A stretch of DNA of 64,000 nucleotides from contig JAFXTD010000045.1 of NCBI GenBank assembly GCA_017535925.1, forward strand, positions 1 through 64,000, written 5' to 3'. This document shows positions 9,139 through 17,729 of this stretch, one piece after another (the stretch's first letter is position 1; every line of letters starts with the position of its first letter). The translations under genes were made by a program, and so were the position numbers. The notes beneath the pieces were generated by a model, which worked only from the letters and a program-made list of their open reading frames with translations, did no database searches and was not told the DNA's origin. The stretch comes from Selenomonadaceae bacterium (lineage in GTDB: Bacteria > Bacillota > Negativicutes > Selenomonadales > Selenomonadaceae).

Positions 9139-9507
9139 ATGGCAGACAAAATTATTTTGAAGGGACTTGAAATTAAAGGGCGGCACGGCTGTTCGGAAGA
9201 GGAACGCAATCACCCGCAACGCTTTATCGTCGACGCCGAACTCTATCTCGACTTGTTGCACGCCGCCAAGACCGATGACCTCGGCGACACGATTGACTAT
9301 GCGTCCGTTCTCGACGACATAAAAAAAATCGTCGGCGGAACTCCCCGCAACTTGATTGAGACCGTTGCCAATGACATTTGCGAAATTTTGTTGCGGAAAT
9401 ATTTTTTGCTTGAAGGTTTGAAAATCACAATCCACAAACCCGAACCGCCCGTCAAAGAAAAATTCGGAGGCTCGGCTGTCGAAATTACCCGCTTCCGCTC
9501 AAGATGA
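9139..9507 (+). CDS. folB: Dihydroneopterin aldolase
   Basis: Cleaves 7,8-dihydroneopterin to 6-hydroxymethyl-dihydropterin and glycolaldehyde. The 122-residue protein has the family opening KIILKGLEIKGRHGCSEEER with the catalytic-site Glu/His region. DTIDYASVLDDI is in the middle and ETVANDICEILL in the helix before the last strands, which include VKEKFGG. It lies 4 bp after folP and overlaps folK by 4 bp (ATGA), so translation is probably coupled. Confidence 0.95.
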   Translation: MADKIILKGLEIKGRHGCSEEERNHPQRFIVDAELYLDLLHAAKTDDLGDTIDYASVLDDIKKIVGGTPRNLIETVANDICEILLRKYFLLEGLKITIHKPEPPVKEKFGGSAVEITRFRSR

Positions 9508-10412
9508 TTTATTATCTCGGATTGGGCGCGAATCTCGGCGAACGCGAACGGACTTTGCGGCAGGCGATTGAGCGCATAAAAAAAATTCCCGCCGTGAAAT
9601 TGTTGCGGGTGTCGTCGTTTTACGAATCGGAGCCGTGGGGCGTCGAAGGTCAACCGAATTACCTCAACGCCGCGATAAAAATTTTCACGATGCTTGAGCC
9701 GCTTGACCTGCTCGACGAATTGCAGCGGATTGAACTTGAGCTTGGAAGAATTCGCCGCGAACATTGGGGAGCTCGAACGATTGACATTGATATTTTATTC
9801 GGCGCGGAAATTTCACACGAACGCCTGACCGTGCCGCATAAATTTTTATTTGAGCGTGACTTCGCGCTGATACCGCTGGCAGAAATTTTCCCCGCGCTTG
9901 AGTTCAAACTTCACGGAGACAAAGTTTTTCGCGTAAACGGTTCGTCGGCGGATTTTAAATTTAAACTCGTCGCTTGCGTCGATAAAAATTTCGGGCTGGG
10001 TTGCAACGGCGAATTACTCTTCCGCATTCCCGAAGACTTGAAAAATTTTCGACGCCTCACGCTCAATCACACGATAATTTTCGGAAGACGAACGCTTGAA
10101 ACTTTCCCGAATCGACAGCCGCTTGACGAACGCAGAAATATAATTTTGAGTCGTTCGTTGAAAAATTTTTCGGGCGCGGAAGTCGTCGGCAGTGTCGAAG
10201 AACTTTTCAATGTGCTTGACGCGGCGGAAGAAAATTTCGTTATCGGCGGCGCGGAAATTTTTGCTGAACTCATTCCGTATGCTGCGGAAATTTTTTTGAC
10301 GGTCGTCGACGCCGAAGCTCAAGCCGATGTTTTCTTCCCGAAGCTTGACGAATTTAATTTGCGCGACGTGAAAAAATTTGACGGTTTCGAATTTAGGAGA
10401 TATGCGCGATGA
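9504..10412 (+). CDS. folK: Bifunctional HPPK (FolK) - dihydrofolate reductase fusion
   Basis: One 302-residue frame joins two folate enzymes. Residues 1 to ~135 are 6-hydroxymethyl-dihydropterin pyrophosphokinase: [19 protein letters not shown] at the start, [20 protein letters not shown], and the metal-binding [11 protein letters not shown]. Residues ~150-302 are dihydrofolate reductase: [20 protein letters not shown], the LPED-like [28 protein letters not shown], and FVIGGAEIF at the NADPH site. No stop or frameshift separates them. The stop of folB overlaps its start, and its own stop overlaps ung, both as ATGA. FolB-FolK and DHFR-TS fusions are well known; FolK-DHFR is less usual. Confidence 0.93.
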   Translation: MIYYLGLGANLGERERTLRQAIERIKKIPAVKLLRVSSFYESEPWGVEGQPNYLNAAIKIFTMLEPLDLLDELQRIELELGRIRREHWGARTIDIDILFGAEISHERLTVPHKFLFERDFALIPLAEIFPALEFKLHGDKVFRVNGSSADFKFKLVACVDKNFGLGCNGELLFRIPEDLKNFRRLTLNHTIIFGRRTLETFPNRQPLDERRNIILSRSLKNFSGAEVVGSVEELFNVLDAAEENFVIGGAEIFAELIPYAAEIFLTVVDAEAQADVFFPKLDEFNLRDVKKFDGFEFRRYAR

Positions 10413-11086
10413 GAAAAATTTTTAAGAACGATTGGGCTCAATTCTTGAATGATGAAATTCAGAAGCCGTATTATCTGGAGCTGCGTCAATTTTTAATCAA
10501 GGAATACAGCACGCGAAAAATTTTCCCGAACATGTACGACATTTTCAACGCCCTGCACTTCACGAGCTATGCCGATACAAAAGTTGTGATTCTGGGACAA
10601 GACCCGTACCACGAGCCGGGGCAGGCGCACGGCTTGAGCTTTTCTGTTTTGCCGAATGTCATGCCTCCGCCGTCGTTGTTTAATATTTTCAATGAATTGC
10701 GCGACGACCTCGATTGCTACCTTCCGAACAACGGGTTCCTCAAGCCTTGGGCAGACCAAGGTGTCTTGCTTTTGAACACGGTCTTGACGGTCAGGGCGCA
10801 CGAGGCAAATTCGCACCGCGGACACGGCTGGGAAATTTTCACCGACCGAATCATAAAAATCCTCAACGAACACGAACGCCCGATTGCTTTTATCTTGTGG
10901 GGCACTCCCGCGCGGAACAAAAAAAATATGATAACGAATCCTCGCCACCTTATCATTGAATCGCCGCACCCCAGTCCGTTATCTGCAAGGAAAGGTTTTT
11001 TCGGAAGCCGCCCGTTCTCTCGCGTCAACAAATTCCTCGAATCAATCGGCGAAAAACCAATCGATTGGCAAATCCCGGACATTTAG
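10409..11086 (+). CDS. ung: Uracil-DNA glycosylase, family 1
   Basis: Removes uracil from DNA to start base-excision repair. The water-activating motif GQDPYH is near residues 62-67, the proline-rich loop is PPPSLFN, and the DNA-intercalation motif is HPSPLSA. The 225-residue length is standard. It overlaps the folK-DHFR stop by 4 bp, so it is translationally coupled to folate synthesis. This fits the role of folate in keeping dUMP low (an inference from context). Confidence 0.95.
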   Translation: MRKIFKNDWAQFLNDEIQKPYYLELRQFLIKEYSTRKIFPNMYDIFNALHFTSYADTKVVILGQDPYHEPGQAHGLSFSVLPNVMPPPSLFNIFNELRDDLDCYLPNNGFLKPWADQGVLLLNTVLTVRAHEANSHRGHGWEIFTDRIIKILNEHERPIAFILWGTPARNKKNMITNPRHLIIESPHPSPLSARKGFFGSRPFSRVNKFLESIGEKPIDWQIPDI

Positions 11087-11099
11087 AAAGGAGCTGCTC

Positions 11100-11468
11100 A
11101 TGGATAAAAAAATTGTTTCAAGAATTCTTTTGGCACTTATGATTGTAACGAATATTTATCTGCTTTATCGCGTCAATTCCAACACGATGTCGATTGCCGC
11201 TTACGACGCGGGAATTAATCAGCGCACGGGCGTCGGTCAGCTTGAAAGTTTTTGGACAAAATACATTGGCGGCTCGAAAGGTTCCGGCACTTACGAGGAC
11301 AGAGCACGCGCCGAATCCGACAGCCAAACTTCAACTTATGTGCTTATCGTTTTGGATGTCGTTCTTATCGGCGCAATTTATCTTCTCAACAAAAAGCCCA
11401 AACCTAAGCCCGCGCCCGTCGAAGATGATTCTTGGCGAAGAATCCCACGCAGGTCGCGGCGTCGCTGA
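11100..11468 (+). CDS. Small membrane protein of unknown function
   Basis: The 122-residue product starts at an ATG with AAAGGAG 8-9 bases upstream. There are two predicted membrane helices, about residues 7-25 and 78-96, with a soluble segment rich in Ser, Gly, Thr and charged residues between them. The tail is very basic (KPKPKPAPVEDD, then RRIPRRSRRR). It lies 13 bp after ung, so it is probably the last gene of the folate operon. No family is recognised. Confidence 0.75.
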   Translation: MDKKIVSRILLALMIVTNIYLLYRVNSNTMSIAAYDAGINQRTGVGQLESFWTKYIGGSKGSGTYEDRARAESDSQTSTYVLIVLDVVLIGAIYLLNKKPKPKPAPVEDDSWRRIPRRSRRR

Positions 11469-11531
11469 CAGCCGGACACTCGCCAACCGCTGCTTTTTAA
11501 TTTATCAACACGCTCTGGAATTCTAACAGCT

Positions 11532-11558
11532 AACCGCTAAATTATGCGGTTTTTTTTT
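11532..11558 (+). terminator. Rho-independent terminator of the folate operon
   Basis: AACCGC (11532-11537) pairs with GCGGTT (11546-11551), followed by a run of eight or more T. The left stem is built from a CTAACCG heptamer repeat at 11524-11543, so a repeat element appears to serve as terminator. Confidence 0.75.
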
Positions 11559-11916
11559 CTCACCGTTGCTTTTCGAATTTACCGACACATTCTGTTGCCT
11601 GCTAGGGTCTGTTGGTAAAATCGACAATAGCGGTTGGTGAAAACCCGGCCGCACATGGACGTGCGGCCGCCGCGACTTAAAACCTGGAAGGTTTTATAGC
11701 GGTCAACGCCCTTTTCTTTTGCTACTTTTCTTTTGGGCGAACAAAAGAAAAGTAGATTTAAAATATAAAAATCATTGAAACGCTTAATTGGAGCCCCGGT
11801 TTAATTTACCAACAGCCCCTAATTCCTCAAAAATTTTTTCAAACAATCCTTGTTCTTGCTACGCACGTTTTTATACGGTCTGCCGATTTTCTTCGGGGCT
11901 TCAATATACTCGAACT
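11559..11916. repeat. Intergenic repeat and hairpin cluster
   Basis: No gene is seen. In order: a TTTACCGACACATTCTG phrase like those at the window start; a perfect 9-bp hairpin CGGCCGCAC/GTGCGGCCG (11646-11654 with 11661-11669); a 7-bp hairpin AAAACCT/AGGTTTT (11679-11695); a perfect 14-bp inverted repeat CTACTTTTCTTTTG/CAAAAGAAAAGTAG (11722-11735 with 11742-11755); then the third copy of the ~88-bp dispersed repeat (11735-11822). Confidence 0.8.
11735..11822 (+). repeat. Dispersed ~88-bp repeat, copy 3
   Basis: Matches 258-347 from the GGGCG-AACAAAAGAAAAGTAG start to the AATTTACCAACAGCCCCTAA end with few changes. It lies downstream of a minus-strand gene, as the copies near position 1 do. 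Confidence 0.8.
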
Positions 11917-13887
11917 TTAAACTTTGAACTTGCCGACAGCGTCTTGCATATCTTCGGACATTTTTGCAAGTGCTTGACTGGCGGCGGCAATTTCTTCGTT
12001 CGAGGCGGATTGCTCTTCGGCGGCGGCGGAAATTGATTTCATGTGGTCGGAAGTATTCTTGCTTATCTCGTCGATTGAATCAACCATCTTGACAATAGCC
12101 TCCGTCTCCTTTGAAACAGTCTGCACCGAAGAATTAATTTCGTTCATCTGCGCTTGAATGTCTTTGACCATTGAGAGGATATGCCCGAATTGTTCGCCGA
12201 CTTCGTGAATGGCTCCCGTGCCCGATTTAACTTCGTTCGTGCCCGATTGCATTGACTCGACGGCTTCCTCCGTGTCGTGTTGAATTGAATCGATACGAAT
12301 TTTTATTTGCTCTGCCGATTCCTGCGATTGTGCTGCAAGTTTTCTGACTTCTTCCGCGACAACCGCAAAACCTTTTCCGTGTTCGCCGGCACGCGCTGCC
12401 TCGATTGCCGCATTGAGCGCGAGGAGGTTTGTCTGACCTGAAATGGCGGCGATGGCCTCGACGATTTGTTCGATTTGCCGACTGTTCTCTCCGAGCTTGC
12501 GAACGACTTGAGCCGAAGCCATGACGCTCCGCTCAATCCGATTCATGCTTTCGACGGCAGTCTTCATGAGTTCGGAACCTTTCTGCGCGGCTTGAGCGGT
12601 TTTATCGGAAGTGTCTGAAACAATACGCGATTTTTCCTCGACCGCCTTTATGTCCGTGAAGACGGTATCCACATTTTCTTTTGCGGAATCAATATCGCGC
12701 ATTTGTTTGGTTACGGCAGACGAAACTTCGCTGACGGTCTCCGCCACATGAGCCGAAGCCTCCGCCGATTGTTGAGAGCTTGCCGTCAATTGCTGACTCG
12801 ACGCGGCTACTTGTTCGGAATTCGTCGACATCTTGGCTATAAGCGTGTGCAAATTTTCTTTCATTGCGTTGAAGTCGCGGGTAAGCGAACCTATTTCGTC
12901 GTCGGAAGTTATCGGCAGATTTTGCATTGTCAAATCGCCTTTCGCCAACTGAATCGAATATTCTTCAAGCCGCGCGACGGGCTTTGTGATTTTCCCTGCG
13001 AAGAACATAAAAATTGCAGTCATTGAGATAAGACTGAGGATGATTAACGCCGCGAACAGGAGACGCATATTTTTGAGCGGCGCAAAGACTTCGGCAACGG
13101 GAACGATTATTCCGATAAGCCAACCTGTTTCGGGCAACGTCGAATAAGCAAAAATCATTTCCTCGTCGTCGATTGTCACTTCAAAGTAGCCGTTACCCTG
13201 CTTAACCATTTCATTTAAGTGGTCGCCGATACCGTTAATCTCTCTGAAATTTTTTGTGGGCTCGCCGAATTTCGCGGTCGCCAAAATATTTCCGTCAGCC
13301 TCCATGATAATGCCGGAACCTTCGCCGTGATATTTCATCTTCGACGCCTGCTCCGTCAAAGTGTCAAGCGATAAATCCAAACAGGTCGCGCCGATAAATT
13401 TTCCGTCAGCTTTGACGGGCACGCCGATTGAAACAATGTAAGCGTTCGTGTTCACGTCGACGTAGGGCGCAGTGAAAAACGCTTTGTCGAGGTCGCGGGC
13501 ATTTTGAAACCAAGAACGCGTCGTCGGGTCGAGTTTGCCGGTTATGTCGCCCGCGTAGTAGCAATAACAATATTTATCGTCAAGCCCGACCGTCATTTCC
13601 AAAATTTCTTTGTCGCTCGTGACGGTTCCCAAAATTTCTTTCGTCTTCAACAAATTCATGTTGCCGTTCAAGCTCGTCAAAACATTTGAGGTACTCTCGC
13701 CGAATGCCTTCTTCGTTTCAAGCCAGCCGTTGAGTTGCATCGCCTCTTTCTCTACGGTCACCTTGAGTTCGCTCTCCACGCTACCGTAAAGTTCGTCGCT
13801 TGCAAACCAATAGCTTATCGCACACACAATCGCTATCGAGGCGATAATCAGCCAAGACAACGTCATAAATTTTTGCTTGAGTTTCAT
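11917..13887 (-). CDS. Methyl-accepting chemotaxis protein with a double-Cache-type sensor
   Basis: Transmembrane chemoreceptor of about 656 residues that signals through CheA/CheW to the flagellar motor. It has membrane helix 1 near residues 11-33 and a large extracytoplasmic Cache-like ligand domain to ~275 ([40 protein letters not shown]). Helix 2 is at ~283-305, followed by a HAMP domain ([12 protein letters not shown]) and a long signalling coiled coil. The hairpin tip [20 protein letters not shown] is conserved. The ligand is unknown. The ATG at 13887 has GGAGGAG upstream. It is monocistronic, with the terminator of nadE immediately upstream of its promoter region. Confidence 0.93.
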   Translation of the reverse strand: MKLKQKFMTLSWLIIASIAIVCAISYWFASDELYGSVESELKVTVEKEAMQLNGWLETKKAFGESTSNVLTSLNGNMNLLKTKEILGTVTSDKEILEMTVGLDDKYCYCYYAGDITGKLDPTTRSWFQNARDLDKAFFTAPYVDVNTNAYIVSIGVPVKADGKFIGATCLDLSLDTLTEQASKMKYHGEGSGIIMEADGNILATAKFGEPTKNFREINGIGDHLNEMVKQGNGYFEVTIDDEEMIFAYSTLPETGWLIGIIVPVAEVFAPLKNMRLLFAALIILSLISMTAIFMFFAGKITKPVARLEEYSIQLAKGDLTMQNLPITSDDEIGSLTRDFNAMKENLHTLIAKMSTNSEQVAASSQQLTASSQQSAEASAHVAETVSEVSSAVTKQMRDIDSAKENVDTVFTDIKAVEEKSRIVSDTSDKTAQAAQKGSELMKTAVESMNRIERSVMASAQVVRKLGENSRQIEQIVEAIAAISGQTNLLALNAAIEAARAGEHGKGFAVVAEEVRKLAAQSQESAEQIKIRIDSIQHDTEEAVESMQSGTNEVKSGTGAIHEVGEQFGHILSMVKDIQAQMNEINSSVQTVSKETEAIVKMVDSIDEISKNTSDHMKSISAAAEEQSASNEEIAAASQALAKMSEDMQDAVGKFKV

Positions 13888-13959
13888 TGCTTCTCCTCCG
13901 TCTTCAAACATTTTTACGTCGAAAATTTTTTTCGGCTTTGCAATTCATTTTCCTGCCGC

Positions 13960-13995
13960 AAAAAAAAACGCCGCCTCGAATTTGAGACGACGTTT
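13960..13995 (-). terminator. Rho-independent terminator after nadE
   Basis: Minus strand: AAACGTCGTCTC (13995-13984) pairs with GAGGCGGCGTTT (13977-13966), loop AAATTC, followed by a long T run. It starts 9 bp beyond the nadE stop. Confidence 0.9.
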
Positions 13996-14003
13996 AAATT
14001 TTT

Positions 14004-15494
14004 TTAACGGGCAAGCAATTTGTCTTTAAGCTCAAGATATTTTTTCGTGAAGTGAACTCCGTTTTGAGATTCCGTGTTCGCGCCGAAAGGTTTATCGGTG
14101 ACGACCAAAAGCGGCGGCGATTGAATTCTTTTGGCAACGCCCATGCCTTTGTAAGCCTTCCACCAACGCTCCAAGTCATTGATAAAATCTTTCGCGGTCG
14201 GGAAATATTTTTCAACCAATCCGATTTCGCAACCGATATTTTCTTCAAGCTTGCCTTCTGCGTACCAAATTAAAATTTCTTCGGGCGTCAAATATTCTTC
14301 GACGAAGGCGCGCAACAGATAATCGTGATAAGGATAGCGGAGCGGGTCGCCTTTGCCCTCGTCGACATTCTGCGCATTTGAAAGCTCGGCACTGGGCACA
14401 ATGTCGATAATGCCCTGCGGAATGACTTCAAAGCCGTAAATTTTTTCGTTCATGTAGCGGGCGAGGTCGTAGACTTGATATTTCCACAGGTCGGCAAGCG
14501 CGGATAAAAATCCTGCCTCGTCGCCGTACAAAGTTGCGTAGCCGACGGTTGATTCGGCTTTGTTCGCGTTGCAAGTAAAAACTCCTCCGATTGAAGCCGC
14601 AATCGCCGCCAAAATCCTCGACGAACGGTCGCGGGCTTGAATGTTTTCTTTGACAAAATCGGAAACTTCAATGCCGCGCTCTTCAAGTTGCTTGACAGTC
14701 CAATTGACGGATTCTTGAATCGGCACGACGAAATATTTACAGCCAAGATTTTTTGCAAGTTGTTCGCTTAAATTTTTTGTCGTGTCCGAATTAAATTTGC
14801 TCGGCATGTTGACGAGGTAAACATTTTCCGCGCCGACAACTTGAACATAAAGCGCGGCGGCAACCGCAGAATCAATCCCGCCGCTCACGCCGATAACAAC
14901 TTTTTTCATGCCGATTTGCTCAAGGAAATTTTTCACGCCGTAATGAATTACACGATAAATTTTTTCCGTCTCTTCGACTTCGGGAATTTCAAGCGCGGGC
15001 ATTTTGTCAATCTCTTCAAGCTCGACAAAGTTCAAACACTCCGTGAAAGGTTCGGCGTATTGAACGATTTCGCCGCGTGAATTGAAAACTGCGCTCCCGC
15101 CGTCGAAAGTGTAAATCGTCTTGCCGGTGTTTTGAATGCCGACGCAACCGATTTGAATTGTAGGACGCGAAATTTTGTCGGGGAATTTTTTATTGAGGCT
15201 GAACGGTTCGGAAAGAAATTTCACGTCGAAACTCTCAAATTTGTTTTTGCCGTCAAGGATAACGACAATATTTTTCGCCGCCGCGATAATTTTTTCTTTG
15301 CAAAGTTCTCGGTCGCGTTGAAAAGATTTTTCCAACGACGCGCCGCCCAAAAATTTTCCCGAAATTGATTCGGGCGGAAAAATTATCATGTCCGCGCCTT
15401 GAGTCCGTGCCTCGTCGATGAAGTGCAAAATTTTTTTCGTGTTGATGTCGGGGTGACCCGCCGAAACTTTCATTTGCACATAAGCTGTCTTCAA
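14004..15494 (-). CDS. nadE: NAD+ synthetase with a reduced nitrilase-type N-terminal domain
   Basis: Adenylates and amidates nicotinic acid adenine dinucleotide, the last step of NAD synthesis. The C-terminal two thirds are the ATP-PPase domain with the P-loop VIGVSGGIDSAVAAALY near residue 206, NIQARDRSSRIL and the SAELSNAQNVDEGKGDPLRY region. The N-terminal ~175 residues resemble the nitrilase glutaminase domain (IIFPPESISGKF, FDGGSAVFNSRGEIV) but are about 100 residues shorter than in glutamine-dependent NadE. I cannot find the catalytic Lys and Cys blocks. It may therefore use free ammonia. The TTG start at 15494 has GGAGG 8 bases upstream. It follows thiD by 13 bp. Confidence 0.9.
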   Translation of the reverse strand: MKTAYVQMKVSAGHPDINTKKILHFIDEARTQGADMIIFPPESISGKFLGGASLEKSFQRDRELCKEKIIAAAKNIVVILDGKNKFESFDVKFLSEPFSLNKKFPDKISRPTIQIGCVGIQNTGKTIYTFDGGSAVFNSRGEIVQYAEPFTECLNFVELEEIDKMPALEIPEVEETEKIYRVIHYGVKNFLEQIGMKKVVIGVSGGIDSAVAAALYVQVVGAENVYLVNMPSKFNSDTTKNLSEQLAKNLGCKYFVVPIQESVNWTVKQLEERGIEVSDFVKENIQARDRSSRILAAIAASIGGVFTCNANKAESTVGYATLYGDEAGFLSALADLWKYQVYDLARYMNEKIYGFEVIPQGIIDIVPSAELSNAQNVDEGKGDPLRYPYHDYLLRAFVEEYLTPEEILIWYAEGKLEENIGCEIGLVEKYFPTAKDFINDLERWWKAYKGMGVAKRIQSPPLLVVTDKPFGANTESQNGVHFTKKYLELKDKLLAR

Positions 15495-15507
15495 GTCAAT
15501 CGCCTCC

Positions 15508-16305
15508 TCAATCGTTGAAGTCTGCGTCGCGCAGATTGAAGCCGTGATTCAAAGGACCGCAGCCCTTGCCCAAATTTAAATCCGTCGATAACGCGCCCGT
15601 CAAATAACTTTTAGCACGTCCGACAGAATTTTTCAAGTCGTAACCTTTGGCGAGGTTTGCGGCAATCGCGGAGCTTAGCGTGCAGCCCGTGCCGTGAGTG
15701 TTTTGCGTGTCGATTCGCCGACCGTAAAACCAACTGCCTGTGCCGTCGAAAAGATAATCGTTGGCGTCGTTTTGACCGTGCCCGCCCTTTGCCAAGACCG
15801 CACAACCGTATTGCTCAAAAATTTTCTGCGCGGCGTGTTCCATGTCGTTCGGCGAAGAAATTTTTTCGGCGGAAATTTTTTCGAGTTCGGGCAAGTTCGG
15901 CGTGATAATCTTCGCAAGCGGGAAAAGTTTTTCTTGCAAAGTTTTAACGGCGTCCTCTTCAATCAGCCTCGCGCCGGAAGTTGCAATCATCACCGGGTCG
16001 ACGACGATATTTTTTGCTTTACGAAACTTCAACTTCGCGGCGGTAACGTCAATCAGCTCGGCGGAAGAAACCATCCCGATTTTAATTGCGTCGGGTTCAA
16101 TGTCCTCAAAAATCGCGTCGAGTTGGTCGCATAAAAATTCGGGCGTCGAGTTCATGACGGAACGCACGCCGCAAGTATTCTGCGCAGTCAAAGCGGTTAT
16201 CGCGCTCATGCAGTAGACGCCGTTCGCCAAAAAAGTTTTCAAGTCGGCTTGAATACCCGCGCCGCCCGACGAATCGGAGCCCGCAATCGTCAATGCAATT
16301 TTCAT
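15508..16305 (-). CDS. thiD: Hydroxymethylpyrimidine/phosphomethylpyrimidine kinase
   Basis: Phosphorylates HMP and HMP-P for thiamine synthesis. It belongs to the ribokinase fold, with the opening ALTIAGSDSSGGAGIQADLK. The middle has NIVVDPVMIATSGARLI, and the anion-hole signature DTQNTHGTGCTLSSAIAANLA contains the catalytic Asp region. The 265 residues match the family. It lies 4 bp after the HNH gene and 13 bp before nadE. It may share a transcript with the upstream defence genes, although their functions are unrelated. Confidence 0.95.
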   Translation of the reverse strand: MKIALTIAGSDSSGGAGIQADLKTFLANGVYCMSAITALTAQNTCGVRSVMNSTPEFLCDQLDAIFEDIEPDAIKIGMVSSAELIDVTAAKLKFRKAKNIVVDPVMIATSGARLIEEDAVKTLQEKLFPLAKIITPNLPELEKISAEKISSPNDMEHAAQKIFEQYGCAVLAKGGHGQNDANDYLFDGTGSWFYGRRIDTQNTHGTGCTLSSAIAANLAKGYDLKNSVGRAKSYLTGALSTDLNLGKGCGPLNHGFNLRDADFND

Positions 16306-16309
16306 CAGT

Positions 16310-17044
16310 TCACTTCCTCGTTATTTTGTGATTATGCTTTGCTTGATGACAATCATAACATAAAACTTCCAAATTCGATTCCCTGTTATCATTTTTACGC
16401 CCGTTTTTATGATGAACGTGCAACAGAGATTTACAATCGGAAAAATTTCTGTGACATTCTTGGCAAGTGTAATTATGTTTTGCCTTCAAACGACGAGATA
16501 TTTCGATCCAATTCTCCTGATAAACATTAAGCGGGTCGGTTAAATCATTTCTGCTCGGCAAATCCGAAAAATTTCCGCTGTTGTCGTCATTCATAATCCT
16601 GAAAAATTCTTCGATAGAAAAATTCTCGTAAGTAAAATTATATCCTTGCTGATTCAATCGCCGCAGACAATGCTTGCAAACATGTAATGTTTCTTCTCTT
16701 TCTACCGAACGATTATTTATGATTCGATTAACCTTAAATTTTCCGCTTGTCGAAGTCGAAACAACATATTTGCCGTATCGATTCTGATTCCGCATGGCTT
16801 TTAACGTCAGACAGTCGACCAAATGAAATTTATACTCTCTAATTTTGTCGCCGTATTGAGCCTGGTCACGAATATATAAAATTACTCTGCGACCTTTGTA
16901 AAAAAATCCTCTTGGCGTGCCTTCAAGATTAGTATCGTCTGCAGAAATAACAATGGTGAATTCCGTTTTGTCGTTATCGGATATTCCCATGAGCTCTTTA
17001 ATCAATTTAAACTCGTCGCAGTTTAAAAAGTCAATTTTCTCCAT
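16310..17044 (-). CDS. HNH endonuclease, candidate effector of a Zorya-type module (ZorE-like)
   Basis: The 244-residue protein ends in a clear HNH/treble-clef nuclease: YTCQECHRNF, then LLHVHHKNGRKNDNRESNL, then LEVLCYDCHQAKH. An additional Cys pair (VCKHCLRRL) lies mid-protein. The N-terminal ~100 residues (IVISADDTNLEGTPRGFFYKG and after) match nothing I recognise. The ATG at 17044 is preferred (AAGGAA about 10 bases upstream) and lies inside the MotB-like gene, which ends at 17031. Type II Zorya is known to consist of ZorA, ZorB and the HNH protein ZorE, and gene order and overlap fit. The assignment as ZorE is an inference from context; full-length homology was not tested. Confidence 0.75.
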   Translation of the reverse strand: MEKIDFLNCDEFKLIKELMGISDNDKTEFTIVISADDTNLEGTPRGFFYKGRRVILYIRDQAQYGDKIREYKFHLVDCLTLKAMRNQNRYGKYVVSTSTSGKFKVNRIINNRSVEREETLHVCKHCLRRLNQQGYNFTYENFSIEEFFRIMNDDNSGNFSDLPSRNDLTDPLNVYQENWIEISRRLKAKHNYTCQECHRNFSDCKSLLHVHHKNGRKNDNRESNLEVLCYDCHQAKHNHKITRK

Positions 17045-17729
17045 TGTGAGTAATTCCTTCAGCAAGTTCATTCATTTTTTCATCGGCTTTCGTGCGGATT
17101 CTGAAATCAACTCGTCTTGAAAGTTTTGCATCAATTTTTCCGTCGAAAGTCACGGGTTGACTTGAGGATAAGCCGTTGGCGGTGATTCTGCGAATAATCC
17201 ATTCCAAGTTTTCTTGCAAGGCGGGCATATTTATCGCGTAAACCAAAACGGCGCGCGTTCTCGATTGCGAAAGTTCCATATTGTTCAGATATTCTTGCTG
17301 ACGTGTCTCGGCTCCTGCCCAAAACGGGTCTGTGTGCCCTTCGATTCGTATTTCTTCGATATAATCTTTGAATTCGTCTTGAGAAATTACGGAAATGTAT
17401 CGCGGAAGGAAGTCGTTAAGTATTTCTTGGAATTTTGGCGTCAAAAAATCCGAACCGACATCGAATAAAATATCAGGCTCTTTAAATCTTACCGTCAAAG
17501 TTTTTTCGTCAAGTTCCGCGTTCCATTTCGGCAAATCGTCCTTAAATTCCTCAAGCAATGACGAATAAATTTTGTGTTTGATGTCGACGTAGTTACGAAT
17601 CAGCTCGTTTTTCTGCCGCTGTTCGTTTTGTACCTGCATCATAAAGGCGATAGCGATAAACATAAAAACAATCATGAGACCGGACATAATATCCGATATT
17701 GACATCCAATGGTCGTCACGATTTTTCAA
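17031..17729 (-). CDS. zorB: ZorB-like MotB/OmpA-domain membrane protein
   Basis: Stator-type protein of 232 residues. After a short cytoplasmic N-terminus comes one membrane helix, WMSISDIMSGLMIVFMFIAI (residues 8-27). Its Asp13 is at the position of the ion-binding Asp of MotB and ZorB. The periplasmic part has an OmpA-like peptidoglycan-binding core (ILFDVGSDFL, IEEIRIEGHTD, NNMELSQSRTRAVLVY). The start is a TTG that overlaps the zorA stop (TTGA), so translation is coupled. Motor ZorB proteins anchor the ion-driven Zorya complex to the wall. The SDxMxGLM helix together with the partner gene makes a plain flagellar MotB unlikely. Confidence 0.85.
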   Translation of the reverse strand: MKNRDDHWMSISDIMSGLMIVFMFIAIAFMMQVQNEQRQKNELIRNYVDIKHKIYSSLLEEFKDDLPKWNAELDEKTLTVRFKEPDILFDVGSDFLTPKFQEILNDFLPRYISVISQDEFKDYIEEIRIEGHTDPFWAGAETRQQEYLNNMELSQSRTRAVLVYAINMPALQENLEWIIRRITANGLSSSQPVTFDGKIDAKLSRRVDFRIRTKADEKMNELAEGITHNGEN

